64,000 nucleotides of DNA, taken from contig NZ_VWWO01000001.1 of the NCBI RefSeq assembly GCF_011752935.1, positions 1,798,001 to 1,862,000 of the forward strand, written 5' to 3'. Positions 42,057 to 50,680 of the stretch are shown here, piece after piece. The position numbers and the translations under genes were made by a program. Under the pieces are notes generated by a model. That model was given only the letters and a program-made list of their open reading frames with translations. It did not search any database and was not told where the DNA came from. The DNA comes from Chitinophaga sp. Cy-1792 (GTDB lineage Bacteria > Bacteroidota > Bacteroidia > Chitinophagales > Chitinophagaceae). Positions within the stretch are counted from its first letter, which is position 1, and each line of letters starts with the position of its first letter.

Positions 42057-42120
42057 TTTGTTATCCAATAAAAAAATCCGACGTAAATATTTGCGTCGGA
42101 TTTTTTATTGGATAACAAAT
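42056..42120. terminator. 27-bp near-perfect bidirectional hairpin
   Basis: The arms start ATTTGTTATCCAATAAAAAA and CGTCGGATTTTTTATTGG and pair over 27 bp with a single bulged A, around a ten-base AT-rich loop. The internal A and T runs permit termination in both directions between converging genes. Confidence 0.8.
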
Positions 42121-42124
42121 ACGT

Positions 42125-42634
42125 TTATGCTTTAGTCAGATGCAACTGCATAATGCTATCCGTTAACAGCTTATGTGCTTTCAGATTGTAAGCGGCTTCC
42201 AGGTTAAAATTGGTACCCAGTTCCCCGCCGTTACCGGTAATAAGTGGGATGTAGTTGAAATATATATCAGTCGGTAAGTTTTCATTCAGGAATGCATTAT
42301 AGGTTTCTGTACCGCCACCTACAGCAATATTTTCGAATCCTTTGTCTTTTAAGTAGTTGATAGCTGCTTCGGCAGTATTTACCACCTTATATGCAGGGGT
42401 ATCGTGCAGGGTGCCGGAAAGTATTACAACTTCCAGTCCTGCGAGGAATCCTTTCATTTCTTCAGGAAGTCGCTGGATAAATTCGAAGGTTTTTCTGCCG
42501 AGGACCATATTGCCTGCCTGCATGGCTACTTCTATAAAGCTGCTCACTGCTGCCGGTGGTGCCTGATGGTGTTGATTTTCAGATAATAATACTTTTCCGT
42601 TTGCGGAGATATTGGCTACTAATGTGATTTTCAT
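42125..42634 (-). CDS. Dihydrofolate-reductase-like (RibD C-terminal) protein
   Basis: A 169-residue NADPH-binding reductase fold of the RibD C-terminal/DHFR-like group. Recognisable pieces are MKITLVANISANGKVLLSEN at the start, the MVLGRKTFEFIQ loop, and the nucleotide-binding GFENIAVGGGTETYNAFL. Such proteins are common, usually of unknown substrate. It is divergent from an HxlR-type regulator that probably controls it. Confidence 0.87.
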   Translation of the reverse strand: MKITLVANISANGKVLLSENQHHQAPPAAVSSFIEVAMQAGNMVLGRKTFEFIQRLPEEMKGFLAGLEVVILSGTLHDTPAYKVVNTAEAAINYLKDKGFENIAVGGGTETYNAFLNENLPTDIYFNYIPLITGNGGELGTNFNLEAAYNLKAHKLLTDSIMQLHLTKA

Positions 42635-42657
42635 AATTCAGTTTTTATTGTATGGTG

Positions 42658-42665
42658 CAAAGCTA
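42658..42665 (-). promoter_or_regulatory. -7 promoter element of the reductase gene
   Basis: On the minus strand TAGCTTTG matches TAnnTTTG, 23 bases before the ATG at 42634. It lies in the gap shared with the divergent regulator; a near-match for that gene (TACCTTTA) is at 42696-42703. Confidence 0.5.
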
Positions 42666-42723
42666 CAGTGAGGGCATATTATCTTCATTATCACTTACCT
42701 TTAGGAAAGTAACATTATTTACT

Positions 42724-43110
42724 ATGATCTCTATTCAATTTGGGAACGAGATGCTTTGCAAAGAAGCGAGGCTGGCATTAAGAGATGCGATTGAGTTATT
42801 AAGTGGTAAATGGAAGATCTGTATTCTCCAGCAATTGGAATTCGGAGAAAAAAGGTTCAAAGATTTGCAGGAAGTAGTGGTGGGTATTTCTCCTAAAGTG
42901 CTGACGAAGGAGTTGCTGGAACTGGAGCAGAATCTGCTTATCACCAGAACGGTTAATAACACTAAGCCGATTACAGTATCTTATGCAATCACGCCATTTG
43001 CCCTGGAGGCGCAGGCGGTTTATGATGCGCTGCTAACCTTTGGTATTCAACAGCGAAAAAGAATAAAAGAGGCCGTTGCAGGTAATGGTGCGTTAGAGAA
43101 AGTGGGATAA
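42724..43110 (+). CDS. HxlR-family winged-helix regulator
   Basis: A 128-residue regulator of the HxlR group (start at the ATG 42724, which follows a near-consensus -7 box; the longer reading from 42652 overlaps the reductase promoter). Conserved features are the cysteine in MLCKEARLAL, then LLSGKWKICILQQL, GEKRFKDLQ, ISPKVLTKELLELEQNLLI and the final wing. HxlR proteins often sense thiol or aldehyde stress and control a divergent oxidoreductase, which fits the DHFR-like neighbour. Confidence 0.9.
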   Translation: MISIQFGNEMLCKEARLALRDAIELLSGKWKICILQQLEFGEKRFKDLQEVVVGISPKVLTKELLELEQNLLITRTVNNTKPITVSYAITPFALEAQAVYDALLTFGIQQRKRIKEAVAGNGALEKVG

Positions 43111-43119
43111 ATAAAAAAA

Positions 43120-43146
43120 ATCCGCCTCTACTAAGTAAAGACGGAT
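43120..43146. repeat. Palindromic repeat, copy 4 (mnmA terminator)
   Basis: ATCCGCCTCTACT, a central A, then AGTAAAGACGGAT: a degenerate copy of the palindrome at 5405, with two mismatched pairs. On the minus strand it ends in eight T, so it probably terminates mnmA. Confidence 0.7.
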
Positions 43147-43168
43147 TTTAATGTTGTGATATATCGTG

Positions 43169-44272
43169 TTAGATAGATGTTGCACGCTGGATGATACCGC
43201 CACCTACGACATCATCGCCTTCATAGAAAACGGCTGATTGTCCGGGTGCGATACCTTTCACATTTTCGAAGAAGTTCACTTTTACGAGGCCTCCTTCATT
43301 ATGCAGGGTGCTGAGGGCACCTTTATCTTTGTAACGGATTTTGGTAATTGATTCCATGCCATCCTGGATGGTATCGTATTTACCCATGTTGATACCGCTT
43401 ACAAACATTTCATTTTTCTGCAGTTCATCTTCATTACCTAATACTACGGTATTGGTTTCCGGGATAATCTCTGTAACAAATACAGGACGACCCAGGGCAA
43501 TTTCCAGCCCTTTACGCTGCCCGATGGTATAGAAAGGATAACCTTTGTGTTTACCCACAATCGTACCATCTGCCAGAACGAAGTTACCGCCATCTACCCT
43601 TTCTTCCAGTCCTTCTACTTTACGTTTCAGGAAGCCGCGGTAGTCATTGTCCGGCACGAAGCAGATCTCATAGCTCTCTGCTTTCTTTGCCAGTTCCGGG
43701 TAACCGAAATCGAAGGCCATCTGCCTGATCTCTGTTTTACGGTACTTACCTAACGGCAATATCGTACGGGCTAATACATCCTGCTGGATACCCCACAATA
43801 CGTAGCTTTGGTCCTTTAATTCATCTATTCCTTTGCTGATAACATAACGGCCGTTATCGTGCTGACGAATCTGGCCATAGTGACCAGTGGCAATAAATTC
43901 GCAATCCAGTGCATCGGCACGCTTCATCAGGGCGCGCCACTTGATATGTGTATTACAGAGCACACACGGATTAGGCGTGCGTCCTGCAATATATTCGTCT
44001 ACGAAGTTATTGATCACAAAGTCGCCGAACTCATCGCGGATATCCAGTACGAAGTGAGGAAATCCGTGGTGCACCGCTGCTGCGCGCGCATCATTGAATG
44101 AATCCAGGTTACAGCAGCCGGTCTCCTTCTTGCTGGCGCCTGCCGATGCATAATCCCAGGTCTTCATGGTGATTCCCACCACGTCGTAACCCTGTTCATG
44201 CAACATCAGCGCCGTTACAGTACTATCAATACCGCCGCTCATGGCAACCAGCACTTTTCCATGCTTGCTCAT
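43169..44272 (-). CDS. mnmA: tRNA 2-thiouridine(34) synthase MnmA
   Basis: A 367-residue enzyme that thiolates U34 of tRNA-Lys, -Glu and -Gln. The PP-loop SGGIDS is at residues 10-15. The catalytic cysteines are in NPCVLCNTHIKW and SYEICFVPD. The C-terminal beta-barrel ends with the standard GQSAVFY and GGGII motifs. It is complete and of normal length. It lies divergent from uxaB. Confidence 0.96.
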   Translation of the reverse strand: MSKHGKVLVAMSGGIDSTVTALMLHEQGYDVVGITMKTWDYASAGASKKETGCCNLDSFNDARAAAVHHGFPHFVLDIRDEFGDFVINNFVDEYIAGRTPNPCVLCNTHIKWRALMKRADALDCEFIATGHYGQIRQHDNGRYVISKGIDELKDQSYVLWGIQQDVLARTILPLGKYRKTEIRQMAFDFGYPELAKKAESYEICFVPDNDYRGFLKRKVEGLEERVDGGNFVLADGTIVGKHKGYPFYTIGQRKGLEIALGRPVFVTEIIPETNTVVLGNEDELQKNEMFVSGINMGKYDTIQDGMESITKIRYKDKGALSTLHNEGGLVKVNFFENVKGIAPGQSAVFYEGDDVVGGGIIQRATSI

Positions 44273-44293
44273 TTTTAAAATAGTTTAAGGCTG

Positions 44294-44301
44294 CAAAATT
44301 A
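44294..44301 (-). promoter_or_regulatory. -7 promoter element of mnmA
   Basis: On the minus strand TAATTTTG matches TAnnTTTG, 21 bases before the mnmA ATG. A TTG lies 13 bases upstream of it. Confidence 0.55.
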
Positions 44302-44486
44302 CTTATTTTCCAGCCAATGCAGGTACTCACATTATCGATATTAGCAATACTACCATCAATTATGACTATTTGATGATAGCTTTTTGCTAATCTATGCCGT
44401 TTAATTAGCGAATTACTACAAAATGTTACCTTTTGCTTCAAATTGTTAATTTCGCATTCTATATTTATTGTCCAAAGTAGAAGTAA

Positions 44487-45983
44487 ATGTTAGCAACACT
44501 TAACAAAGAGCTCATCACTAAAAGAGCTGATTCCGGCGTTCATGAAAAACTGTTCCAGTACCCGGAGAAAATACTGCAATTCGGTACTGGCGTGCTTTTG
44601 CGCGGACTGGTAGACTACCTCGTAGATAAAGCCAACAAACAGGATATCTTCCAGGGCCGCATCGTTGTCATTAAAAGCACCGACGGCGATACCAGCGATT
44701 TCGACCAGCAGGATGGCCTCTATACCACCCATATTAAAGGAATCTCCCAGGGTGAACTGGTTGATAGCGTCCTGGTAAATGCTTCTATTTCCCGTGTTTT
44801 GCAATCGAATGCAGAGTGGTCTGAAATTCTGAAAACGGTACATCAGCCTGATTTACAAACAATTATATCTAATACCACCGAAGTAGGGATTCAATACGTT
44901 CCGGAGAAGATCAGCGAAGGCGTCCCTTCCAGCTTCCCGGGAAAGCTCCTGGCCATTCTCTGGGAGAGATACCAGTTCTTCGGCGGCAGCAGCCATACCG
45001 GCTTTGTTATCGTACCTACTGAACTGGTGGTCGACAATGGCGTCCTCCTGAAAGACATTGTGCTTCAACTGGCCGCATTTAATGAATTACCAGCTGCTTT
45101 CACCGACTGGATTAATACCGCCAACAGGTTCTGCAGTTCCCTGGTAGACAGAATCGTCCCCGGCAAACCCCGTAACCTGGCTGAGCAGGAAGAAAAAGCA
45201 GGATATGCCGATAAACTGTGGATAGAAGTAGAACCATTTTTGCTTTGGGCTATCGAAGGAGATGAGTATATTAAGTCCGTTCTTTCTTTTTATAAGGCAG
45301 ATGACCGGATGCTGATAGCGCCGAGCATCGTTCCTTTCCGTGAGCAGAAACTGCGTATCCTGAATGGTAGCCATACCGCCTCCGTGCCTATGGGCTTCCT
45401 TTCGGGACTTAATACCGTATATGAGTGTATGCAGGACGAGTATATGCGACATTTCTTCCAGCAGGTGGTACAACAGGAAATTCTGCCTACCATCAAGGAT
45501 ATTTGTCCGCAGGCGACGACCTTTGCACCCGATGTGCTGGACCGTTTTGCCAATCCGTTTATTGCGCATAAGCTGATCAGCATTACCTTCCAGGAGAGCT
45601 CTAAAATGAATGCACGCAATGTTCGCACGCTGGTACGCTATTATGAGCAGCAGCAGGCGTTACCTACTTATATGACACTGGGATTTGCTGCCATGCTGCT
45701 TTTCCTGAAACCGGCACGTGAAGAAGGTGGTAAATACTACGGTGTAAGAGATGGTGAGGAATACCTGATTACAGACGATAACATCGCCGTATTTGCGGAA
45801 TACTGGCGCCAGTACAATGGCAGCCGGGAGATGGTGGCCGCAATCTGCAAGGATTTGCGCCTCTGGGAAGTAAACCTGGATGAGCTGCCAGGCTTTACCG
45901 ATACCGTCGCAGCGCATTTAGAACAATTACAGCAACAGGGAGTAAAAGCATTTATCCGTCAGGAACTGGCGGCATCCAGATAA
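44487..45983 (+). CDS. uxaB: Tagaturonate reductase (altronate oxidoreductase)
   Basis: A 498-residue NADH-dependent dehydrogenase of the mannitol-dehydrogenase family, converting D-tagaturonate to D-altronate. The N-terminal nucleotide-binding region has LQFGTGVLLRGLVDYLVDKAN, and the catalytic region has the family stretch KLRILNGSHTASVPMGFLSG with the catalytic Asn-His. It is the first gene of uxaB-uxaC-kdgK-eda-exuT, with 13 bases to uxaC. The 214-base gap to mnmA shows no LacI-type palindrome. Confidence 0.93.
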   Translation: MLATLNKELITKRADSGVHEKLFQYPEKILQFGTGVLLRGLVDYLVDKANKQDIFQGRIVVIKSTDGDTSDFDQQDGLYTTHIKGISQGELVDSVLVNASISRVLQSNAEWSEILKTVHQPDLQTIISNTTEVGIQYVPEKISEGVPSSFPGKLLAILWERYQFFGGSSHTGFVIVPTELVVDNGVLLKDIVLQLAAFNELPAAFTDWINTANRFCSSLVDRIVPGKPRNLAEQEEKAGYADKLWIEVEPFLLWAIEGDEYIKSVLSFYKADDRMLIAPSIVPFREQKLRILNGSHTASVPMGFLSGLNTVYECMQDEYMRHFFQQVVQQEILPTIKDICPQATTFAPDVLDRFANPFIAHKLISITFQESSKMNARNVRTLVRYYEQQQALPTYMTLGFAAMLLFLKPAREEGGKYYGVRDGEEYLITDDNIAVFAEYWRQYNGSREMVAAICKDLRLWEVNLDELPGFTDTVAAHLEQLQQQGVKAFIRQELAASR

Positions 45984-45996
45984 ACTATACAGCGAT

Positions 45997-47391
45997 ATGA
46001 AAGAATTCTTGTCGGAGGACTTTTTGTTACAGACAGAGACAGCAAAGCGTTTATACTTTGACTACGCCAAATCCATGCCCATCATCGATTACCATAATCA
46101 CCTGCCGCCGGATGAAATCGCGCAGAACAAGGTGTATGATAATCTTACCGCCATCTGGCTGAAGGGCGACCACTACAAATGGCGTGCGATGCGTGCCAAC
46201 GGCGTAGCCGAAAAGTATATCACCGGTGATGCGGACGACTTTACGAAGTTCCGTCACTGGGCTGCTACTACGCCGTATACAATGCGTAATCCGTTGTACC
46301 ACTGGTCGCACATGGAGCTGCGTAATCCTTTTGGTATCACGGAGCTGCTGAATGAGTCGTCCGCTGAGAGCATCTATAAGCGCTGTAATGAGCTGCTACC
46401 CGACCTGAGCACCCAATCCCTGCTGCAGCATTTTCAGGTGAAAGCCCTGTGTACTACCGATGATCCGGTGGATTCCCTGGAACATCACAGCACGATCGCT
46501 GCCAACCCATTCGGTACGGCGGTATTGCCTACCTTCCGCCCTGACAGGGCGATGGCGGTAGATAACCCTGCCATGTTCAACTCCTTTGTGGATAAACTCT
46601 CCGAAGTTCTCGGGTCAGACATCAACAGCTATGATAAATTACTCGCCGGACTGAAGCAGCGTCATGATTATTTCCATGAAAAGGGCGGCAGACTGAGTGA
46701 TCACGGGCAGAGTGCATTTTATTTCAGGCAGACTACCGCTACGGAGCTGGAAAGGATCTTTCAGCAGGGCAGAAGTGGAAAAGTAGCCACTGAGCTGGAA
46801 AATGAGCAGTTCCGCACAGCAATGCTGCTGGAAATCTGTGCATGGAACCATGAAAGGGGATGGGCGCAGCAATTCCATGTGGGAGCTATCAGGAACAACA
46901 ACAGCAGGCTGCTGGCTTCTTTCGGGGCAGATGCCGGCGTAGATTCCATAGGAGACTGGAAAAACGCCATTGCAATGAGTGCTTTCCTGAATGAACTAGA
47001 TAAGAATAATAAACTCGCTAAAACAGTACTTTATAACCTGAATGGGGCTGACAACGATGTTTTTGCTACCATGGCAGGGAATTTCCAGGACGGAAGCATA
47101 CCAGGAAAAATTCAGTATGGTTCCGGTTGGTGGTTCCTTGACCAGAAAGATGGTATGGAAAAACAAATGAACTGCTTAAGCAATATGGGCTTGCTTTCCA
47201 GGTTCGTTGGCATGTTAACGGACTCACGTAGTTTTCTTTCTTATTCGCGTCATGAATATTTCCGTCGTATTTTGTGTAACCTCCTGGGCCGGGATGTAGA
47301 AAATGGGGAGCTGCCTAATGACCTGAAATGGTTGGGCAAGATGGTGCAGGATATTTGTTACAATAATGCAAAAGCATATTTCGGATTCTAA
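45997..47391 (+). CDS. uxaC: Uronate isomerase
   Basis: A 464-residue amidohydrolase-fold isomerase that converts D-galacturonate to D-tagaturonate or D-glucuronate to D-fructuronate. The metal HxH is in PIIDYHNHLPPDEI, and later LTDSRSFLSYSRHEYFRR carries catalytic residues. Length is typical. Its stop codon overlaps the kdgK ATG by one base (TAATG), so translation is coupled. Confidence 0.95.
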   Translation: MKEFLSEDFLLQTETAKRLYFDYAKSMPIIDYHNHLPPDEIAQNKVYDNLTAIWLKGDHYKWRAMRANGVAEKYITGDADDFTKFRHWAATTPYTMRNPLYHWSHMELRNPFGITELLNESSAESIYKRCNELLPDLSTQSLLQHFQVKALCTTDDPVDSLEHHSTIAANPFGTAVLPTFRPDRAMAVDNPAMFNSFVDKLSEVLGSDINSYDKLLAGLKQRHDYFHEKGGRLSDHGQSAFYFRQTTATELERIFQQGRSGKVATELENEQFRTAMLLEICAWNHERGWAQQFHVGAIRNNNSRLLASFGADAGVDSIGDWKNAIAMSAFLNELDKNNKLAKTVLYNLNGADNDVFATMAGNFQDGSIPGKIQYGSGWWFLDQKDGMEKQMNCLSNMGLLSRFVGMLTDSRSFLSYSRHEYFRRILCNLLGRDVENGELPNDLKWLGKMVQDICYNNAKAYFGF

Positions 47392-48389
47392 TGAAAGCAG
47401 TAAAAGTAATTACGTTTGGAGAGATCCTGTTAAGGCTTTCCCCGCAGCTGTCGTCCCATACAGCTGCGATTTACGTTGGGGGAGCAGAAGCCAATGTAGC
47501 CGCCGGACTTGCACAGTGGGGCACGCCGGTATCGTACCTCAGTAAAGTGCCCGATAACGGCCTTTCCAGAGATGTGCTGGCACAGCTGAGCGCACTGGGC
47601 ATCGAAACGGACAGGATGTTATGGGGTGGCGACCGTATCGGGATTTATTACCTGGCACAGGGCAGCGACCTTAAACATGCGGAAGTGGTGTACGACAGGA
47701 AGTATTCCTCCTTTGCCGGCATTGAGCCGGGTACTACCGACTGGGATGCTATCCTGGGTGATGCGGAATGGTTTCACTGGAGCGCGATCACGCCGGCATT
47801 GAACCCGCAGGCAGCAGCCGTTTGTAAAGAAGTGCTGGAAGCGGCTACCCGTAAGGGCTTGATTATCTCCACAGATCTTAATTTCCGCAGCAAATTATGG
47901 CAGTATGGCAAAAAGCCATTTGAAGTGATGCCCGAGCTGGTGGAATATTGTGATGTGATCATGGGCAACATCTGGGCAGCACATACGATGCTGGATACTT
48001 CCCTGAATACCGCCGAGCTGGAGCGCGACACCAAAGAAGCTTACCTGGAGCAGGCCGAACATGTAGCAAAAGAAATAACGGACAGGTATAAACGCTGCAA
48101 GAGAGTGGCTTTCACGTTCCGTTTCTCTTCTGGTCCTACACACAACCATTACTATGCATTTTATTACAACGAAGGCAAAGTAAGTGTGAGCAAGGCTTAT
48201 GATACCGACCAGGTGGTAGACAGAGTAGGTAGTGGCGATTGCTTTATGGCAGGCCTTATTCACGCGCAACTGGCAGGAAAAGACGATCAGGGCATTATTT
48301 CCTTTGCCGCTGCAGCTGCTTATTCCAAGTTTTTTGTGAAAGGTGATTTTAATACAACTCCAATCGAAGAGATTTATAAATTGATGTAG
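47391..48389 (+). CDS. kdgK: 2-keto-3-deoxygluconate kinase
   Basis: A 332-residue PfkB-family sugar kinase. The N-terminal GG-containing signature is in YVGGAEANVAAGLAQWG, and the C-terminal ATP/anion-hole motif is VGSGDCFMAGLIHA with the catalytic Asp. It phosphorylates KDG to KDPG, feeding the aldolase encoded three bases downstream. Pathway context, rather than sequence alone, makes KDG the substrate. Confidence 0.9.
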   Translation: MKAVKVITFGEILLRLSPQLSSHTAAIYVGGAEANVAAGLAQWGTPVSYLSKVPDNGLSRDVLAQLSALGIETDRMLWGGDRIGIYYLAQGSDLKHAEVVYDRKYSSFAGIEPGTTDWDAILGDAEWFHWSAITPALNPQAAAVCKEVLEAATRKGLIISTDLNFRSKLWQYGKKPFEVMPELVEYCDVIMGNIWAAHTMLDTSLNTAELERDTKEAYLEQAEHVAKEITDRYKRCKRVAFTFRFSSGPTHNHYYAFYYNEGKVSVSKAYDTDQVVDRVGSGDCFMAGLIHAQLAGKDDQGIISFAAAAAYSKFFVKGDFNTTPIEEIYKLM

Positions 48390-48392
48390 ACT

Positions 48393-49055
48393 ATGGCGCC
48401 GAAATCAGACATTATTTTAGCTGCTTTTCAGCAGAGCGGGATTATCCCGGTTTTTTACCACGACGATGTAAACGTTTGCCTGGAAGTACTGCAGGCATGT
48501 TATGACGGAGGTTTGCGCGTATTCGAATTTACGAGTCGCGGCGCCGCTGCCAGGGCTAACTTCAGCGCTATGCTGGAGAAGAAAAAGGCGACTATGCCAG
48601 AGATGTACCTGGGTATTGGTACCATTAAGAATGCAGATGATGCTGCTTTTTTTGCAGATGCAGGTGCTGATTTTATCGTTTGTCCGATTGTAGATCCGGC
48701 TACTGCCGCTATTTGTCAGCAAAAGTCCATCACCTGGATTCCGGGTTGTATGACGCCGACAGAAATTTCTGTTGCGGAAAAGAGTGGTGCGCAGCTGGTA
48801 AAACTGTTTCCTGGTAATGTGCTCGGACCTGGCTTTGCAACTGCTATCAAGCCGCTGTTTCCTGGACTGAAATTCATGCCTACCGGCGGTGTAGAGCCTA
48901 CTGAGGCAAGTATGCAGCGTTGGTTTGATGCCGGTGTTGTATGTGTTGGTATGGGGTCCAATCTGCTGTCTAAGGCAGTGATCGAGAACCGCGACTGGGC
49001 AGCATTGAAAGAAAAAGTTATGCAAACGTTTGCAATTCTGAAAGCCTTAGCGTAA
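48393..49055 (+). CDS. eda: KDPG / KHG aldolase
   Basis: A 220-residue class I aldolase that splits KDPG to pyruvate and glyceraldehyde-3-phosphate. Conserved features are FEFTSRGAAAR, GIGTIKNADDA, GADFIVCPIVDP, and the Schiff-base Lys in QLVKLFPGNVLG. The trimer-forming barrel is complete. The codons for Met-Gln-Thr-Phe near the C-terminus contain a perfect LacI-type operator (49021-49034). Confidence 0.94.
   Translation: MAPKSDIILAAFQQSGIIPVFYHDDVNVCLEVLQACYDGGLRVFEFTSRGAAARANFSAMLEKKKATMPEMYLGIGTIKNADDAAFFADAGADFIVCPIVDPATAAICQQKSITWIPGCMTPTEISVAEKSGAQLVKLFPGNVLGPGFATAIKPLFPGLKFMPTGGVEPTEASMQRWFDAGVVCVGMGSNLLSKAVIENRDWAALKEKVMQTFAILKALA
49021..49034 (+). promoter_or_regulatory. LacI-type operator inside eda, before exuT
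   Basis: TGCAAACGTTTGCA is a perfect 14-base palindrome of the LacI/GalR class with central CG. It lies within the last codons of eda, 57 bases before the exuT ATG, so it could control exuT from an internal promoter or act as a roadblock in the operon. Confidence 0.7.
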
Positions 49056-49090
49056 ATTCAGCCACTTTATAAATTCCAAAATCAGCCGAA

Positions 49091-50434
49091 ATGAATTCCA
49101 CAACTTTAGGTAAATATCGCTGGGGCATCTGCGCGTTGTTATTCTTTGCGACCACGATTAATTATGTAGACAGGCAGGTAATAGGCTTATTGAAGGATAC
49201 GCTGACGAAAGAGTTTAGCTGGACAGAGAAAGACTATAGTTATATTGTTACGGCATTTTCTGCCGCCTATGCATTGGGTTTACTGGGCTTTGGCCGTTTG
49301 ATAGACAAAATAGGCAGTAAGCTGGGGTATACTGTATCTGTAGCTATCTGGAGTATTTCTGCCATGGCACATGCTGCTGCCCGTTCCACATTTGGCTTTG
49401 GTGCTGCCCGTTCTGTACTGGGTGTGAGCGAAGCCGGTAACTTCCCTGCAGCTATCAAAACGGTAGCGGAATGGTTTCCTAAAAAAGAGCGGGCACTGGC
49501 CACCGGATTATTTAACTCCGGCGCCAACATTGCTGCCATCGTAGGCCCACCGGCTGTTTATTGGATCCTGACATCCTACCACTGGCAAACGGCCTTTATC
49601 TGGACCGGTGCTATTGGTTTTATCTGGCTGATATTCTGGTGGATGTTTTATGAAGTTCCTGCCAAACAGAAACGTTTGTCAAAAGAGGAATATGCCTTTA
49701 TTCACAGCGATAACGAAGAAGTAAAAGACGTAGAAGAGAAACCACAGTCTGTAAAATGGGGTAAGCTGTTTACGGTGCGTCAGACATGGGCTTTCGTATT
49801 TGGTAAACTGCTGACAGATCCTGTATGGTGGTTCTTCCTGTTTTGGTTGCCTACCTATCTTACCTCTACCTATCACCTGGATATGGAATCAACCAAAGGC
49901 TGGCCGTTGGTAGTTGTATATTCTATTTCCAGCGTTGGTAGCATCTTTGGTGGATGGTTATCTTCTTACCTGATCAAAAAAGGCTGGCCTGTATTTAAAG
50001 CGAGAAAAGTTTCTATGCTGGCATTTGCCATTGCAGTGGTACCGGTAGTAATAGTACCACATGTCAACAATCTGGCTGTAGGCCTGGGATTGATCGGACT
50101 GGCTACTGCAGCGCACCAGGCATGGTCTGCAACCATTTTCACCACGGTATCTGATATGTTCCCTAAAAAGGCGGTTAGTTCTGTAGTAGGTATTGGTGGT
50201 ATGGCCGGTTCCGTGGGAGGTTCACTGTTCCCGCTGCTGGTAGGTGTTATCCTTGATCATTACAAAACACTCAATAATATTTCAACAGGATATGGTATTA
50301 TCCTGACTGTCTGCGGTGTTGCCTACCTGGCAGCCTGGCTGCTGATGCATGCATTTGCCCCAAGAATGGAGCAGGTACAGCTGGATGAGCCAATTACTGC
50401 AGATGATAAAAAGAACGCAGTTTATAGCAATTAA
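49091..50434 (+). CDS. exuT: MFS hexuronate transporter (ExuT-like)
   Basis: A 447-residue permease with 12 membrane segments, of the anion:cation symporter group. Typical pieces are TTINYVDRQVIGLL in the first segment and FGRLIDKIGSKLGY (motif A), with SEAGNFPAAIKTVAEWFPKKERALA. These are standard for ExuT and related sugar-acid symporters importing galacturonate/glucuronate with protons. It is the last gene of the operon and is followed by a clear terminator. Confidence 0.9.
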   Translation: MNSTTLGKYRWGICALLFFATTINYVDRQVIGLLKDTLTKEFSWTEKDYSYIVTAFSAAYALGLLGFGRLIDKIGSKLGYTVSVAIWSISAMAHAAARSTFGFGAARSVLGVSEAGNFPAAIKTVAEWFPKKERALATGLFNSGANIAAIVGPPAVYWILTSYHWQTAFIWTGAIGFIWLIFWWMFYEVPAKQKRLSKEEYAFIHSDNEEVKDVEEKPQSVKWGKLFTVRQTWAFVFGKLLTDPVWWFFLFWLPTYLTSTYHLDMESTKGWPLVVVYSISSVGSIFGGWLSSYLIKKGWPVFKARKVSMLAFAIAVVPVVIVPHVNNLAVGLGLIGLATAAHQAWSATIFTTVSDMFPKKAVSSVVGIGGMAGSVGGSLFPLLVGVILDHYKTLNNISTGYGIILTVCGVAYLAAWLLMHAFAPRMEQVQLDEPITADDKKNAVYSN

Positions 50435-50481
50435 GCACGCTATCAAAGGGCTTCATAGTTTAAGAAGAGTACCAGGCATGT

Positions 50482-50514
50482 AGAGTCAGGGGATGCGGCC
50501 CTGACTCTTTTTTT
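50482..50514 (+). terminator. Terminator of the uxaB-exuT operon
   Basis: AGAGTCAGGG and CCCTGACTCT form a perfect 10-bp stem with a seven-base loop, followed by a run of T. Confidence 0.9.
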
Positions 50515-50580
50515 ATGTCAATGACCAGCAATTGATTTAAGTTTTTTGTTTCTCCGTCCGCCGGAGGGGAAAGTTCTGCC

Positions 50581-50621
50581 CAACAAAAAACGGGCTGCCG
50601 CAGGCAGCCCGTTTTTTGTTG
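50581..50621. repeat. Perfect 19-bp hairpin (first of an interlocked pair)
   Basis: CAACAAAAAACGGGCTGCC, a GCA loop, then the exact reverse complement. It contains the GGCTGCC/GGCAGCC core also seen at 37583-37599. Its last four bases belong to the next hairpin too. Confidence 0.8.
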
Positions 50622-50660
50622 TTATTGTCCGTCCGCCACCGGCGGACGGACAATAACAAC
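50618..50660. repeat. Perfect 20-bp hairpin (second of an interlocked pair)
   Basis: GTTGTTATTGTCCGTCCGCC, an ACC loop, then the exact reverse complement. It is placed 20 bases before the 3' end of uxaA on the opposite strand and overlaps the previous hairpin by four bases. Confidence 0.8.
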
Positions 50661-50680
50661 AATCGTAAAAAAGAAAGTCT

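Noticed and set aside
48467..48480. Operator-like TGTAAACGTTTGCC inside eda
   Set aside because: Two deviations from the palindrome, deep in coding sequence with no gene start nearby; likely chance.
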